Notes: generated by a model not told the origin, from the letters alone. Numbered from the stretch's first letter, positions 28,915 to 42,156 are shown. The stretch is DNA of 64,000 bases from Hermatobates lingyangjiaoensis (GCA_026182355.1 JAPFBL010000001.1:1116001-1180000); one strand, 5' to 3'. Made by a program: numbers and translations.

Positions 28915-29594
28915 TTAAGAATAATGAATCACAGTGTAAATCACAACTACATTATTTTATGTTGCTATATGTAGAAGCCATCAAAGGAAATTCTCTAGAT
29001 AAAGAAAACGTATTGAATTAATTGATGGAATTATCATTAAGTCATATCTAAAGTATATATATAAACAATACAGGAAACATTAAAACTTATTATATTGTGC
29101 AAATGAACTCAATATCTGACGTTCTTACACATTACTTTCTTCATTTTTATGCTAAAATATTGTTTATGAAACTGGAGTTTTTGACGATCTGTTTTTAATT
29201 CAAAGACAAGACAGCTGGTGACTAGTTAGTGACTGGACGGTAGAAGAAGGTGCTGTAATTACGTGTAATTGAGTGTGAAGGTTCGAGTGACCAACTCCCG
29301 TCACGCCCTTACTCTGTCACCTCGGCTGAGTCCTCTGTCTCATTCCGTCCATTAATCGCACCATCCTAAATCAAGGCCATCCCGAGGCATTGCTTCTTAC
29401 TACCAACTCTTTCTAAAAGTCAATCTGAAATAGTTATGTTTCATATTTCACATTTATGATAACTTGTAATTGAATCAGTAGTTAATAAATTCATATTATT
29501 ATGAATAACAATCTATATGAATCATACATGAATGAATCATATTCATATACCACTGAAATTAGTATGATAATATAAGAAATACAATAAGCCGTCA
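28915..29594. other. Unique DNA with GC-richer island
   Basis: An island at about 29200-29410 contrasts with AT-rich flanks and contains GTAATTACGTGTAATTG, two homeodomain-type cores. A conserved regulatory element is possible; no exon was recognised. Confidence 0.35.
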
Positions 29595-29720
29595 TACGTC
29601 ATATACTGCTGGTGGAGCTATCCGACCGGTTTCGGGTATCACATCTTCGAAAGGAGTTCCTTCCGAAGTTTAATATTAATGTTAATAAATTGATCAAACT
29701 AACAATAGAAGTTTATCAAA
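29595..29720 (-). repeat. PLE terminal remnant with hammerhead-like core
   Basis: On the minus strand (29655 to 29618) TCGAAGATGTGATACCC is followed by GAAACCGGTCGGATAGC. This is close to the CUGAAGA-stem-GAAAC-short-stem pattern seen at 41577, 42058 and 54135, with the CU of the core changed to UC. Confidence 0.4.
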
Positions 29721-31810
29721 TAAGCGATTATAAAAATAACAGTAAGTAGTTTAAGCAAGAAAAATTCTTACAACATTTTAAATAATGTTTTCAAAATCTT
29801 GAAGTCGAAATGATAAAAGTAAATGTGACGAGTTAGTTTGTGCCTTGGGAAAAGTGAACAGAGAGAGTAATAGAGGTTGAATTGAGATAGCCAACTTCCT
29901 AAATCGTGGAGTGTCTTCTGACTTCTTGGAACAAAAATGTCTTGTCTCTCGGGAACAACAATAGCCTTCTGTGTCCATACCGTAGATGAGAACCACTTAG
30001 ACTGTGGACTTAGAGGCTGACTGCCAGGCATGACGTGGCACTAGTCCTAAAAGGTCGTGTTACAAACAGTAAGAATTTTAACCTCGTGGCAAAGATAAGA
30101 ACATATCAAATTGTGAAAAATACGTTGTATTACTCCAAATAATTATAGTATTATTAAAATGAATAGTCCATAGGTCAAATGGACTGACATTCAATGAGTG
30201 CCTTTTGCCAACCTAAAAAAACTATACAATTGTTTGATGGATAGTTCTAAATTTTGGTAATATTAAGTTTATTTATAGTAGCTATCTTTGACGAAACCTG
30301 ATATATAGGTTTAGGATAGACGACTTAACTTAATTAGGTACATAATTTAAATGTCAGCCACTTAAGTTCCCACCTTAACCAAACGAAAACTGTCTTTAAA
30401 TATTCCAATCTTTTAGATATAAAACAAAGTATTTTTGTTAATTCAAAATCCTCATGATTAGAGCATAAATCACTATTGGAATTAGTTGTTTCGAATATTG
30501 TTTCATTGGTTTCAAGGTAGTATAAAGTATACATAATTTTTTTTCATACAACATCCATTATTGCATATCATTAACCATGTTTGATGATTTTTTTTGCTCT
30601 GTCCAATCTTAAACACTTTTGACTTTTAAGCAGTATCCTGCAAATGAAAGTGCAGAGTTCATTCGTTTATTAGTACGTATTGTACAAAAAAGCGTACCAC
30701 CTTACAGGGTTGATACTAGAAGGAGAGTACTAAAATTATCCTAGCTCAACTTTGTTAAAATTGAGTTATTACATTAGCACCTGTAGCAGTATATGCTTGC
30801 ATCAACAGCTTTACATGTTTTTTGAAGGACGGCGTGAAAGATTTTTCGTTGCCATGAAAACATTTAAGGTCATAAACAATATTCAAACATTATATCTTCG
30901 TTGTTAACAATAAACCAGTAGGCTCTATCTGGCACAGTTAAGTTAGGTATATTCGAATTAAGAGCGTTGAATTCAATTCACGAAAAAAAAATAAAATATC
31001 CTTGAAATAAATAATAATTGCTTTGAATTAATTTATAATTTTAATTGTCTTTTGACATATATAGAAAATTTTTGACCAGTAGCCAAGAAATAAATCTATC
31101 TGAAATCCAAAACAGAAATGCTAATTAAGAGCTTGTTAGAGTGTCGCATACATTGTGGAAGAAACCTTTACAGTCAAAATATGAATAGGGTATAACTTTG
31201 CAAATTCAATAACCGCCGTATTTTAACTCCAAATTAGCAAACCTAAAGGTTTATACAATATCTATGCATGTTTCAATGCTGTTATTAGTATTGATATGTT
31301 TTTCAAACAATCCCAAAAAAGGTTAAATTTGACTCCAGTTAAATAAATAATTTACTTGAAGATAATATCAAGTTGAATTATATGCTACTAAAACTTGAAT
31401 AGTTCCATTAATATTTTATGACAGAAAATTATATCATGGATCACTATATCATATATATGGATTTTGACTTTTACATAGCTGAATTAACATTAACAATAAT
31501 TAAATATTAAGTTTATTTATATGCTTGACACGAGGAAATAATTTAGAGAGATCTATAATCTACATTAGATAAGCAATATTGTTAGAAATAATGAACCATC
31601 AACTTATTAATATAATATTGTAAAACAATTTATATATTGAACAATTCAAATAACAATTTAATTTTATGTTTCTTAGAAGAATGGTGAATTTAAAGGTTTT
31701 GGCCAGTCTCAAAAGGAAAACTTATTTTCAACATTCTAAATCCGATATATCTTCCTACTTGCTTTGGAATATATTTATAATAAAATCAATAATTTTAATT
31801 TAGATTTCGT
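29721..31810. other. AT-rich non-coding DNA
   Basis: No gene recognised. Two overlapping minus frames (29768-30031) lie in a slightly GC-richer patch but show no domain. A moderately GC-rich patch is at about 30640-30860. Confidence 0.4.
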
Positions 31811-31910
31811 TTCATAGGAAGTGTAATCTTCTCACCAGTCTTCTGCAATCAACCTACATCTGTGTTATTAATGTCACTGTTGTGACTTATGTAAATAAAA
31901 TAAAAAGAAT
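31811..31910 (+). mobile_element. Possible Jockey-like 3' end, second copy
   Basis: GGAAGTGTAATC and TGTGACTTATGTAAATAAAAT parallel the GGAAGTATAATC and TGTGGCTATGTAAAATAAAG of the 3' untranslated region at 11925-12045. No coding part is seen. It may be a very short 5'-truncated insertion. Confidence 0.35.
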
Positions 31911-33322
31911 TGTCTTTTTGTATGTGAAGTTATTGCAACTAACTTAACCTTAACATGTTCTTCTCCTATTATGGATCCTTAAAAGTTTAATGTACTGCAC
32001 ACTCAATGTTGCTGTACTTTTTGTGGGTTATCTGGTTTCAATCTTGGACTGCAGAGTTGAGATCTTTGACCAAATAACCATTAAAAAAGTCTTGCAACAT
32101 TGGTTGTATAGTGTATTTATTATCTTTTACATATTACTCAGTGAAATAAATAAAACACATATTACACTTTTTATATAAAAAAATCATTATATATTAATTA
32201 AAATATTAAATAAAATAAATGAATAAATTTATTAATAGTATCTGAACATAGAATATAGCTGTCTTGATAAAGTGAATATTTCTCTTCTGAGAGCCTTCTG
32301 GCAGGTTGTTAATCCGAAAATCCCGCAGCAGTCAAAGGACTCCTTTACTGCTTAAACGATCCTCGCGTCATGTGTTTGACTCAAACATCACAACCTTGTC
32401 AAGACTTCAAAGCTACTTTTCCTATGACTGAGTAATTGTGCTTAGACTTATAATGAACTATTTGATGCAAATAAACTATTATTTTATTTAATAATAATGT
32501 ATATAATTAATTATGTAATATCTGGGACCAACTTTAAATAAATTAGTTATTTTTGTCAATTATCATATTCACAAATCTAACAACAACTAGGATAGAGGGA
32601 TTTTTTGTAGTAGCAGTCAGTAGTGCTAATCAAAACAGTCATTTTATTTGAACCATTGACTAGGATTGTTTTCAACATTATTCAGGTTTTCTTTAGGTAA
32701 TTTTTATGTTTTTTGATGATTTATTTTTAAACGTTTCTTACTAATGTATTCTGGTACACTCATTAGCGGTTTAATGAAGACTTATATAATTGGTGCGTAT
32801 TGGTTAATTCGTTGTGGTTTAGTTATTTAGTACGCATGTGCAGGAGGGTTTGATGAAGGCTTTGGTGTTCTCAGTTTCCCCAAGACGAGGGACACTTTTC
32901 CGTGCGAGGGCAAGCGCTGGGAAGCGCTCTGGAGTGGGTGGTCAAGTTCCGGTCTCCTTCTCATTACGACAGATTGTCATCTCGTCTGGGTCTCTTCACC
33001 TATACCATTCACTCTACTCAGCCACAATGTACTCTCTGTTCCCTCATCAGCGACTCACAACGACGCACAATACCTATTTACATACAATACATCTACAGTT
33101 AACCATCAAAAAACAACCCACTGCGAATGTTATAAAATAATATTATGACTAATTAGCGAAAACTCCAATTTTTTAAACAAAAGCTTCTTCGAGTAGGAGT
33201 AAATTAAATTCCAATTATCTTGAAATTTAAATACAACAACATTCTCTTTGTTTGAAGTGTTATATTTAGTCAAGTTTCAAAGGATTACCAAATTTATCAA
33301 TATCCTTTCAGTTACAGAATTA
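31911..33322. other. Unique DNA with GC-richer islands
   Basis: Islands lie at about 32285-32410 and 32820-33115. The second has ACGCATGTGC (an imperfect NRF1-type site), AGCGCTGGGAAGCGCT and a 100-codon plus frame (32838-33140) with no domain. It could be a promoter or enhancer, or a non-coding RNA exon. Confidence 0.4.
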
Positions 33323-33527
33323 TGTAAGAAACTCTACATTATAAAATTGTAACTTAAAACATAAAACTGGTTTTATGTAATTTTATAATTTATTAAGCTT
33401 TGACCAACAAATCTGATTTGATCAATGTAAGAAACTGTATACCATAAAATTGTAACTTAAAACATAAATCTGGTTTTATGTAATTTTACAATTTATTAAT
33501 TTTGACCAACAAATCTGATCTGATCAA
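33323..33527 (+). repeat. 103-bp tandem duplication with internal hairpin
   Basis: Units begin TGTAAGAAACT at 33323 and 33426. Each contains AACATAAAACTGGTTTTATG or a close variant, a hairpin of about 9 bp. The two units differ by few bases. Confidence 0.9.
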
Positions 33528-34500
33528 AATCCAAATGTAATCCTTGTTTTAAGTTAACCTGTTAATCTGGTAATCTAGATATAACAATTATAGATCTAAT
33601 ATAAACATCTAGATATAATGATATTATAAAATCCACAATTATATAATTAAACAATAAGTTAATATAACAAGATCTGTCATACTTGTGCCGTATACCGACC
33701 ACTTGTATAAATTTTTCATGGTCCTTCTTTTTTGTAATAGCCATGTGTTTCCCATGAATATAAGAAATTCGTAATGTAAATCATACACAAAATTATAATT
33801 ATTATTTGATCTTCACCCACAGAAGCATTAAATTATTGGAATCAATAGTTAACTATAAAACAACATATATGAAACAATGAATACTGAATAAATAACTGAA
33901 ATCTATATCTTAAGTTTATATTTAATAAAGTGATACAACTATCATTTAATTTTTTTTTTTAACAGTCAATTTGAAATTTAATCGTAATAGTGTATTAAAT
34001 ATAGCTTATTAGATTAATAAACTCATCCTATTATATCAAGAAATATTCATTTCAGTTAATGATATTTATTTATTTTTGGAATCATGCAATGAATGGTTTC
34101 AAAAATGTTTATTTCTAATTTGTAGACTTTATATACTGTACTTAATTTATAAATGGTAATCTATTTTTTCTTTTTAGTGATTCATTTTGTGGGATGATAT
34201 CTACAGTAAATACATGTAATGTGGGTAAAACTGCCTACTCACCATGTACTGAAATTAACAAAAATAAGTCAAAAAATGATGAAATGATGAAGTAGCAGTT
34301 TTTTTCAATAATATATAATATGATAAAATTAAAAATATTTTTTTAATTATATTAATCTCAAACCATTATTAATGTTTACAGTAATTGTAGTTCTTATCAC
34401 CGGACATGGTTGTGTTTTATGACTCATAGTTAGAAAGTTTTAGAATTCCACATTGCCAAAATGCTACAAATGGAGCCTATTCTCTCATAAATATTACTTC
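33528..34500. other. AT-rich non-coding DNA
   Basis: Nothing recognised. Confidence 0.4.
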
Positions 34501-34504
34501 TCTT

Positions 34505-34588
<84 letters not shown>
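34501..34588. repeat. (TC)n followed by (TA)n microsatellite
   Basis: About 58 bp of TC-rich repeats run directly into about 28 bp of (TA)n. This is the same TC-then-TA order as at 24325-24426 (here on the plus strand: TCTC...TTTATATA). Confidence 0.95.
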
Positions 34589-34591
<3 letters not shown>

Positions 34592-34968
34592 GTATAAAGG
34601 CCTTGTTTCTACACATAAGAAGCAAAAATCACTTAATTAACTGGGTAGAAACAAAGAAGTTGGTATTTATATTGTGTTAAAGATGAAGAAATAAACTTGA
34701 AAGCGCCTCATAAAAAGCTTTTCTAAGAGCTTAGTCAACACCAGTCCAGGTCTTTTTAAATTGGATGAACTTCTAATTGAAGGAATTGTTGACAAATTAA
34801 GAATATTTCAAATGTAATAGGAAAAAATACCGTCAATGTTGCCAATCTTCATTCAATTTTAAATCAAAATGCATAACCTGCTCATAACTTGTATTCACTT
34901 GCTCTCTGACGACGTGATAAACGAAAGGCTTCAGAGCGATTATCTTCTATCATTTGTGGTCAGTAACC

Positions 34969-34969
<1 letters not shown>

Positions 34970-35010
<41 letters not shown>

Positions 35011-35180
35011 TTCATTTATTTCATTTCAATTCAAACGGACCTTTCATTTTATTCGAAGTAATATATATATATAGATCAATGTAGAAAAAGAAACATAGAG
35101 AAATCAAAAGCACACACTTACAGTCTCTAATTTTCGGTTTGAACTGTAAATTATAAGTTTAACATTTGTTCATCAGCCAA
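34970..35180 (-). repeat. Single arm of PAL-4 (PLE terminal) with (TA)n
   Basis: (TA)n at about 34972-35006 and 35061-35072 flanks a block (TAGAAAAAGAAACATAGAGA, then CACACTTACAGTCTCTAATT) matching the arms of the palindrome at 44186-44395. On the minus strand, CTGATGA (35176-35170) and GAAA (35135-35132) bracket a 34-nt segment, a possible but weak hammerhead core. Confidence 0.6.
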
Positions 35181-37130
35181 AACCATGCTATACGTTTTCA
35201 TCATAATTGGCAATTTTAAACATTAGGATTGATATAAAAATTTACTTTCTTATTTATAATTGTTATTAATGCTAACTAATATTGAAATCATTTTGCTGTA
35301 ATGGACCTTTTTTTGTCATGATATTTTAAAAACGAAGCTCTGGATGTGATTGCCGTGCAATGACAAACATATTAATTATTCCTTAAACATATATTTATCA
35401 TATATATTGGTACAAGTTCTTTGCCATTCTAAGATAGTTAATCAATGTAATTGAGTGTGTATGATTTTTTTTCCTACTCATTCAGAAGTTTATATCCTGT
35501 CTATTAATAGTCTAACCCTTTTTTTTAATTTGTTTTTCTATACCGTTCAACAGACAACACTGGTATGTTTAAAACAAAGAATAATTGTAACAGAGAGATA
35601 TATGAAGTTTGTCAAAGGTGTTTTGAGATGCTTAAACATAATGCAAGTGGGTCGGGATTGTGGAGGGAGTTAACAGGTGTGGGGTATGCGGGTGGGGGCG
35701 GCTGGGGGCCGTGTCACCTGCCCCCGCACCTACACCTCCATTGTCCACATCGCACTTCTCTGCACTCTTTGCCTTTAGCACCTGCAAACAAACATTAAAC
35801 ATAATTACTGACAATCTAAAGTGAATTAAATAAAGTTAGCAACTCATGAACAGTAATACTATGTACTCTCCAATTATTAGTGTGGTACATAACAATAAAA
35901 GTGTAATAACTTAATTGTTAATAAAGGAATTAAATAAAGACTAGCCATTTAAAATACGACCAAAAAATAGTCCTGTTGAAATGGTAGCAAAGTAATGCAG
36001 TTAACTCCAGCAGCAATATACGTGGTAATATAGTTTATTCTATTTCTAATATTAATCATACTAATCCCAGTGGGATTAATAATACGTATTACAAATTTTC
36101 GTAATATTTGAGGCAAAATTTAACTTTTCGTATGGTAAAAAATTCTATTATTTTGGGAAACATTAAAACATATGAAAGGCACTACTATGTATTTCACGTC
36201 ACTATGTATGTATTCACATATATATTTCTTTTCCATAACAAACCCTCTCTTGTGGTGATTATAAAGTATTAAGGTTTATATCAAGTATTGTATTTAAATG
36301 AATATTACTTCAGAAAAATGTCATTAATTTTTAATATTAATGAGGAAATTTTACAAAAAAAAAAGGGAAGATATTAAGTTCTATCTGAGTTAACTTCTAA
36401 CATTGTGCTATAATAATGGCTACTTTTTATCTACAATTAGTATAATTGAAATGTCTAGGGAAAAAAATTGTTGTGAACGAATTTTATATCATTTTTACTT
36501 ATAGCAAAGTTGAGATAAACCACTATATTTTTATTTAGTTTAAAATTTGATAATATGGCACTCATTTGCAATTTATTCTGTTCCATCAATTAATAATTAT
36601 ATAATAATTAAGTTTTTAACTCCACATTTATACACTTTCATCTTTAAATAAAAATATTATTTCCCATCTCTTCAAAAGAATGTTTATGCATTCCTACAGA
36701 AATACTCAACATTCTTCATCATCTACTATATAACTAAATAAAGTAATCTTCAAAAACTTGTTAGATTCAAACAAATGTAATAGCAATAGTGCTAACTAGG
36801 ATGTAGTGACGACCCCAGAGACGTGGTCGACTAAACTAAATTCTATTTAAAAAGGTAACTTCACGAAAATAAGAAAATGTCAAAATATTGTAACAAATAT
36901 CTTTTTGTTGATTGTACTTAATTTGTTAATGGTATATATATATACATATAATGTTTGCTTCAGGGTACAAATCTTCAAGCAAATCCCTGAGTCTAACTCC
37001 CATGTCATTCTTAGAGCTTCTGAAAGGAATGTATATGCCCCCTTGAGGCTCGCACTCCTGGTCTTAACATCTACCGTTAATTAATTTTTTTATTATTTTT
37101 AACAAAACTTTTTCTTTACAATATTTATAT
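35181..37130. other. AT-rich DNA with one GC-rich island and a DR-A end
   Basis: At about 35640-35775 there is an unusually GC-rich patch (GGGTGGGGGCGGCTGGGGGC). At 36496-36530 ACTTATAGCAAAGTTGAGAT and AACCACTATATTTT resemble the right end of DR-A copy 3, so this is probably a solo remnant. Otherwise nothing recognised. Confidence 0.4.
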
Positions 37131-37134
37131 ATAT

Positions 37135-37141
37135 TATTATG

Positions 37142-37174
<33 letters not shown>

Positions 37175-37175
37175 T
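37135..37175. repeat. (ATT)n microsatellite
   Basis: About 12 ATT units. Confidence 0.95.
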
Positions 37176-37189
37176 TGGTGATTCTCAAT

Positions 37190-37485
37190 ATTTTTACTTT
37201 TTTTTTTATTTTCACTGTTATTGTTGTCTTCATTATTATTTCATATTATTTTTATAATTTTTTTTAAAAATAAATATTGGAGGAATTTCTATATTTCCTC
37301 TCCTTTGCTGGGAGCAGAACTGCGTTTGTTCTACGACTTTCTCAGGAGTCCAGTTTGCTTCTAAACGCTAGTCATCTTTCTTACTTCTTTCTGATGACAA
37401 CGAATGTCGAAATGTCAAAGTGAGTTCTATAGTAACCTTCTCTGTTCTTTTCTATGCATTTATATTTATATATATATGCACCATA
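37190..37485 (+). repeat. T-rich PLE leader-like repeat with hammerhead-like core
   Basis: The T-rich start is followed by CTGATGA (37391-37397), an 11-nt spacer and GAAA (37409-37412). The block then reads GTGAGTTCTATAGTAACC and ends in (TA)n. The last 110 bp align with 42250-42345. The core has the canonical CUGAUGA...GAAA, but stem III is poorly defined. Confidence 0.55.
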
Positions 37486-38215
37486 ATTACTCGACTTAAA
37501 AACTGGAACATTTTGTATTACATTACTTATTAATCATTAAATATATATATATACCAATAATGAAAAGGACAAATCTAATTTTATTTCACCACTAAACTGG
37601 TTTAAGCTTGATATTTACTCTTTGAGGACTAATTAACAGACTCTTGAGCTCTGTGTGACAAGCACAGGATTATGGGGGTGTGCGAAATAGAAGGGCAGCT
37701 GTAACACACCCTCTTAACTACCTGCTCACTGCTCCCTTACCATTACCTTCTAATTAAGATGGCCATTAGCTGCTATCTTTAGACTGGATGAACTTATAAC
37801 CTTGAACAAGCCTATCTTTTGCTTCAACATCGTTTCCCTTTTGTTGACTCCCTAAGATTCCTTAAATAATACTGAGTTTATCTCCTTATATTTCTTATGT
37901 GTTAATACATACAACTAATCTCATTTATAAAAGTTTACATTTTGAGAAAACATTCCACTTAATGTAAAATATGCTGCTATCTGTTTCATTAAATAGATAA
38001 TTTTGTACACTAGTACTCAAATCTGATTAATATATCTGATTACTCTGTTCATATCTCACTAAAGGCCTTATTAGAAAATGCTTCAATGATACTGGTGCAC
38101 GTTTTTATGTAAAATCTTGTTATATATATATAGTTATAGTTATAGTAGCAGCAGCTTCTGTTCTAACTTTTTTTGAGCTGGTGGCCTTGATCTTGCTGCC
38201 AATTTACACCAAATA
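37486..38215. other. Unique DNA with GC-richer island
   Basis: An island at about 37620-37795 includes GGACTAATTAACAG and CTAATTAAGATGGCCATTAG, i.e. paired homeodomain-type cores and a YY1-like AAGATGGCC. It is a candidate conserved regulatory element; no exon was recognised. (TA)n runs are at about 37540-37552 and 38122-38131. Confidence 0.35.
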
Positions 38216-38416
38216 TATATATATATATATATATATCAATGATCAAACCACAATAAGAAATGGGAAAACAAGACTAAGATCTTTCAACCGTAACAAGCGG
38301 TCTTCGTCGTCTTCGTTCGAAGACCGCTTGTTACGGTTGAAAGATCTTAGTCTTGTTTTCCCATTTCTTATTGTGGTTTGATCATTGATTGTTGTTTCAC
38401 GTGTTTATGTGAAATC

Positions 38417-38466
<50 letters not shown>
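38216..38466. repeat. PAL-1 palindromic repeat with (TA)n on both sides
   Basis: The arms at 38237-38310 and 38319-38420 are nearly perfect inverted copies. The centre has contracted to TTCGTCGTCTTCGTTCGAA, so the CUGACGA part of each hammerhead-like core is lost while AGACCGC...GAAAGATC remains. (TA)n flanks lie at about 38214-38236 and 38420-38466. Two plus frames over it are artefacts. Confidence 0.9.
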
Positions 38467-38468
<2 letters not shown>

Positions 38469-41140
38469 CCTAATCCTAATACCAATTACATTATTATAAT
38501 AATCTATCATACCTCGTTAATCATTGTGGTATATGTTCGAAAAGTTTCGCACGTAGTAGATTTTGAAGAAGAAATTTCACTATTGCTGAAAACTTTTTTC
38601 CAAACTTCTTAAATTTAGAATCATATTTATAATGGTATAATAATAATATTTAAAAACAGTTTTATGTATTACATACTTTTTTAATATATGACTTCAGAAA
38701 ATGATATATCAATCTGTTCGATTTGTGCAGAACTTTGATTTGATTGAATTTTTAAAAAGCTTAAATTTAAAAAGTATTTCATTTATTCTAAACCACATAT
38801 TCATGACAAGAATAATAAAGATATTGCCCTCATAAACTCAACGTTGAGATCTGAGTGGATAAAACTTTCCGTAGTATTCGTTTAACCTTGTATTCGCCTA
38901 TTTGCTCAATCGTTAATACACCTGATTTAATCCCCCTATATAGCATAGTTGTAAAATGTAACTCAGGATGTAAATCTATTGCAAAATCTAAAATCACTTC
39001 ACCTGAGTTGTGAAGTGACGATACCCTTCTACTCTATATTGATAAGTCTTCTACATATAATGATTTCATTTCATGAAATTGTTCTCCTGAACATAAAGCC
39101 TTCACATCACCTTCACTCTCTTGTCTTGATAGTAATCTCATTTTTTGTCGGTTCACTTTGTTCTATAAATACATCGTAACTTATAAAATCTTGCTGAACC
39201 AAACACTAGCGGCAGATTATAATTTGAACTGTAGTTCTTCAGGGAATTAATGAAAGATAAGACGGAGTGTGAAAGATGTCATCCCTCCTAATTGTATTCT
39301 GATGACTAACTATATTTTTATTACAATAGTATATTTTTATATTCGGCTTCCTATGGTGTATTTAAGTTATATGCGTCCATTGTAGTATAATCAGTATATA
39401 TATATATATATATATAATATATATGCGTATAGTCAGGAGATGATTATTCCACATTAAATTATTTGATAGTTATCTTCAAAATATTATAATAGCTTAAAAT
39501 AATCCTTCAATTCAATTATATTCATATAAGTTTTAATTAAGTTACATTATATAACATAAGGTATCAATTGTTATTTATTTGTATTAAAATTATAAATTAG
39601 AATCAATATATACTTTTTGCAGCTGTAGATTACCAAATAATCACTGTTGTCATTTAAATTACAACTTTCATTACAATATTTTATTTCTAAATATTTCTAC
39701 AGACTTAGTAAATTACAATTGATGGTAATTAAACTTCACTGAAGTCAGTTAAATTGGGTTTAATATATATAGGCTAAGAGATTAAGTTATTTCCCCAGTT
39801 CCATCTCTGGTTATGCTCACTATGTTATATAGTATCGTTGCATTTGGGTACCTGTGGTTATAATGTAATATAATAATAATTATTTAATAAGCAATAAATT
39901 GTTAATATGGTTTAAAAGAGACGTTTATAATAGTTCTTTGCAGTTATTTAATCACTTAGAAGAGTTGTTAAAAATTTTATATAAAAGTTTAACAATGTAT
40001 AACTGCATGATGTACAAAAAACTTATCATTGTGAAATAGTGAATTATGAAACAGTAGTTTATAATTGAGAATTAGTTTTGCTTTGTTGTCATAGAGTAAT
40101 CCTCTAGCTTTGATATTGCTTGAATATATAATCAGTTGAGATAAAGTATTTGCACGTATTTGCATTCCCAGACAGGGACTAATCCCATAAGATAAGGGAC
40201 GCGTATAAAATCACAGTACGTAACGTCAGTAAGACCTATGACTAGTGCTACCATCTCGATAGCCAAGTCTAGTACTGATACCACCAGGACACGACAGCTC
40301 ACTAATAGTTTCTATGTACACAATTGCCTTTTGAGCAAACTTAGTTATCATTAATTATCTCCAGTTCAATAAATATATTAATAATGCAACTTAAAAAATG
40401 TTTAATAATTAAAATTTGAAATTTTTTTGGTTACTGGTATTCTTAAAAAAGAATCAGTGTGTCTTATCATTTAGACTTGATGATAGGCAAAAGTAATGTT
40501 CTATCCCTGCACCAGTTTTATTAATGTTAAAGTATAACTAAAGTAAAATACTAAAGTATAAAGCTAACTAAATCGATATTGTCTTTTGCTCCATACATTG
40601 CAGACATGATATCTAATATCCAAAAAACATTCTCAATCACAATTTATGTTTGATATTCAATTGTACAATGAATTCTGTTATATATGACTCAATTTTATCA
40701 CTTAGTCTATATTCATCAATATCATATTGTATGTTATTAATAATTATTACTCTTCTCAATAGACATATATTTTAAATAGAACCTTAATAATAAGTGTTAC
40801 ATGACTCTACAGTGAAATGTAGTAATTTATCTAATCTAAATCACAAACTAATCACACTTATCTTAACCATTATTTGAAGTTATTGACTGAAATTAATCTT
40901 TACTGAATAACAGACATACTGAGTTACCCAAAGTACTATATGTAATCAGATCAAGCCTCACTAGGGTCTACTTAGCTATATATTATTACAAACTATACCA
41001 AACATGTTTTGATTCTTGTTTCATTTCAAGTGTGATTCTTACAAAGATGAGTTGTTTTGATTGAAATATCTTAGTTTCTGAACATATTGCTGTAGTTTAC
41101 ATGTCGGTGTATACATATATATAAGATAAAAAAAATTAGA
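38467..41140. other. AT-rich non-coding DNA
   Basis: Landmarks: a perfect 9-bp hairpin at 38994-39018; (TA)n at about 39391-39424; a moderately GC-richer patch at about 40170-40310. A minus-strand stretch at 38900-39150 is fairly open but interrupted by stops and not recognisable. Confidence 0.4.
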
Positions 41141-41144
41141 CAAG

Positions 41145-41469
41145 TTGGATATATATATATATATATATAATATATATATATATATCCACTTAAAATTCGA
41201 AAAAACGATCCAAACTGGACGCAAATCAGTTCACAAACGAAGAAAAGCAAAACACAGAGAAAGAGACACACTTACAAACTCAAATTTTCGGATGATCCGT
41301 CTTCAGGAGAAAAGAGAGAAAGGGCGACCAAGCACGCCGGAAACACAACCTTGTGTTTCCGGCGTGCTTGGTCACCCTTTCTTTCTTTTCTCCTGAAGAC
41401 GGATCATCCGAAAATTTGAGTTTGTAAGTGTGTCTCTTTCTCTGTGTGTTGCCTTTCTTCGTTTGTGAA

Positions 41470-41520
<51 letters not shown>
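41145..41520. repeat. PAL-3 palindromic repeat bounded by (TA)n
   Basis: The arms, 41196-41350 and 41354-41470, mirror around about 41352 (GGAAACACAACCTTGTGTTTCC). Long (TA)n lies on both sides (41148-41185; 41472-41520). Each arm holds CTGAAGA-CGGATCATCCG-AAAATTTGAG (41393-41420 on plus; 41279-41307 on minus), a hammerhead-like core with a perfect 4-bp stem. A single arm of the same family is at about 45740-45860. Confidence 0.9.
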
Positions 41521-41521
41521 G

Positions 41522-42156
41522 TAACACTATTTCTCTTTTCTATTGAGTTTGGTCTAGCTTCAAAAATACTGCACCTTTAAACCGACGTTTCATCTGTATT
41601 GGTAGACAACTTCAGGGTTACATCAATGCAGAATTTAATTATAATAACTTTAATGGTAATTATATTACATTGTTTAATCAATATACATAATTACGTGTTA
41701 TTTTTCTATTGTAAGGAAGAAACTACATAACGGCTTGTGTTCAAATCAGTTAGTGTGCTGCCCTAGTGACCGTAGAACCTTCTATATCAGCCTTGATAAC
41801 TCAAAACTACCCTAAAAAAAACACAACAAAACTGTATCAAAAAGAACCAGGAGTTTTTTTAGAGTAGTTTTGAGTTATTAAGGCTAATATAGAAGGTTAT
41901 ACGGTCACTAGGGCAGCACACTAACTGATTTGGACACAAACCGTTATGTAGTTGCTTCCTTACAATAGAAAAATACCATGGTAATTATGCAGATTAATTA
42001 AATAATGTAATATAATTACTTTTAATGTTATTGTAATTAAATTCTCTATTTATGTAGCCCTGAAGATGTCCACAAATAAAAGACAAAACGTCGTTTTAAA
42101 GTTGTTTTATTTTTGAAGCTAGACCAAACCTAGATAGAAATGAAAAATAGTGTTAA
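41522..42156. repeat. PAL-5: large inverted repeat with ~300-bp arms
   Basis: The left arm (41522-41823) and right arm (41850-42156) are imperfect inverted copies around a 26-bp loop. Inner arms (GTAGTTTTGAG, TAGAAGGTT, CACTAGGGCAGCACACTAAC) match closely; outer arms include TGAAGCTAGACCAAAC. Each carries a hammerhead-like core: plus 42058-42100 (CTGAAGATGTCC, then AAACGTCGTTTTAAA) and minus 41617-41577 (CTGAAGTTGTCT, then GAAACGTCGGTTTAAA). One outer-arm copy is repeated at 44396-44530. Long (TA)n adjoins the left end. No ORF is present. Confidence 0.9.

Noticed and set aside
32838..33140. 100-codon plus frame in a GC-richer island
   Set aside because: The peptide has no recognisable domain, and two overlapping frames are open equally well, as expected from base composition.
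38900..39150. Minus-strand coding-like stretch
   Set aside because: It is interrupted by stops, unrecognised, and contains a perfect hairpin; insufficient evidence for a gene relic.
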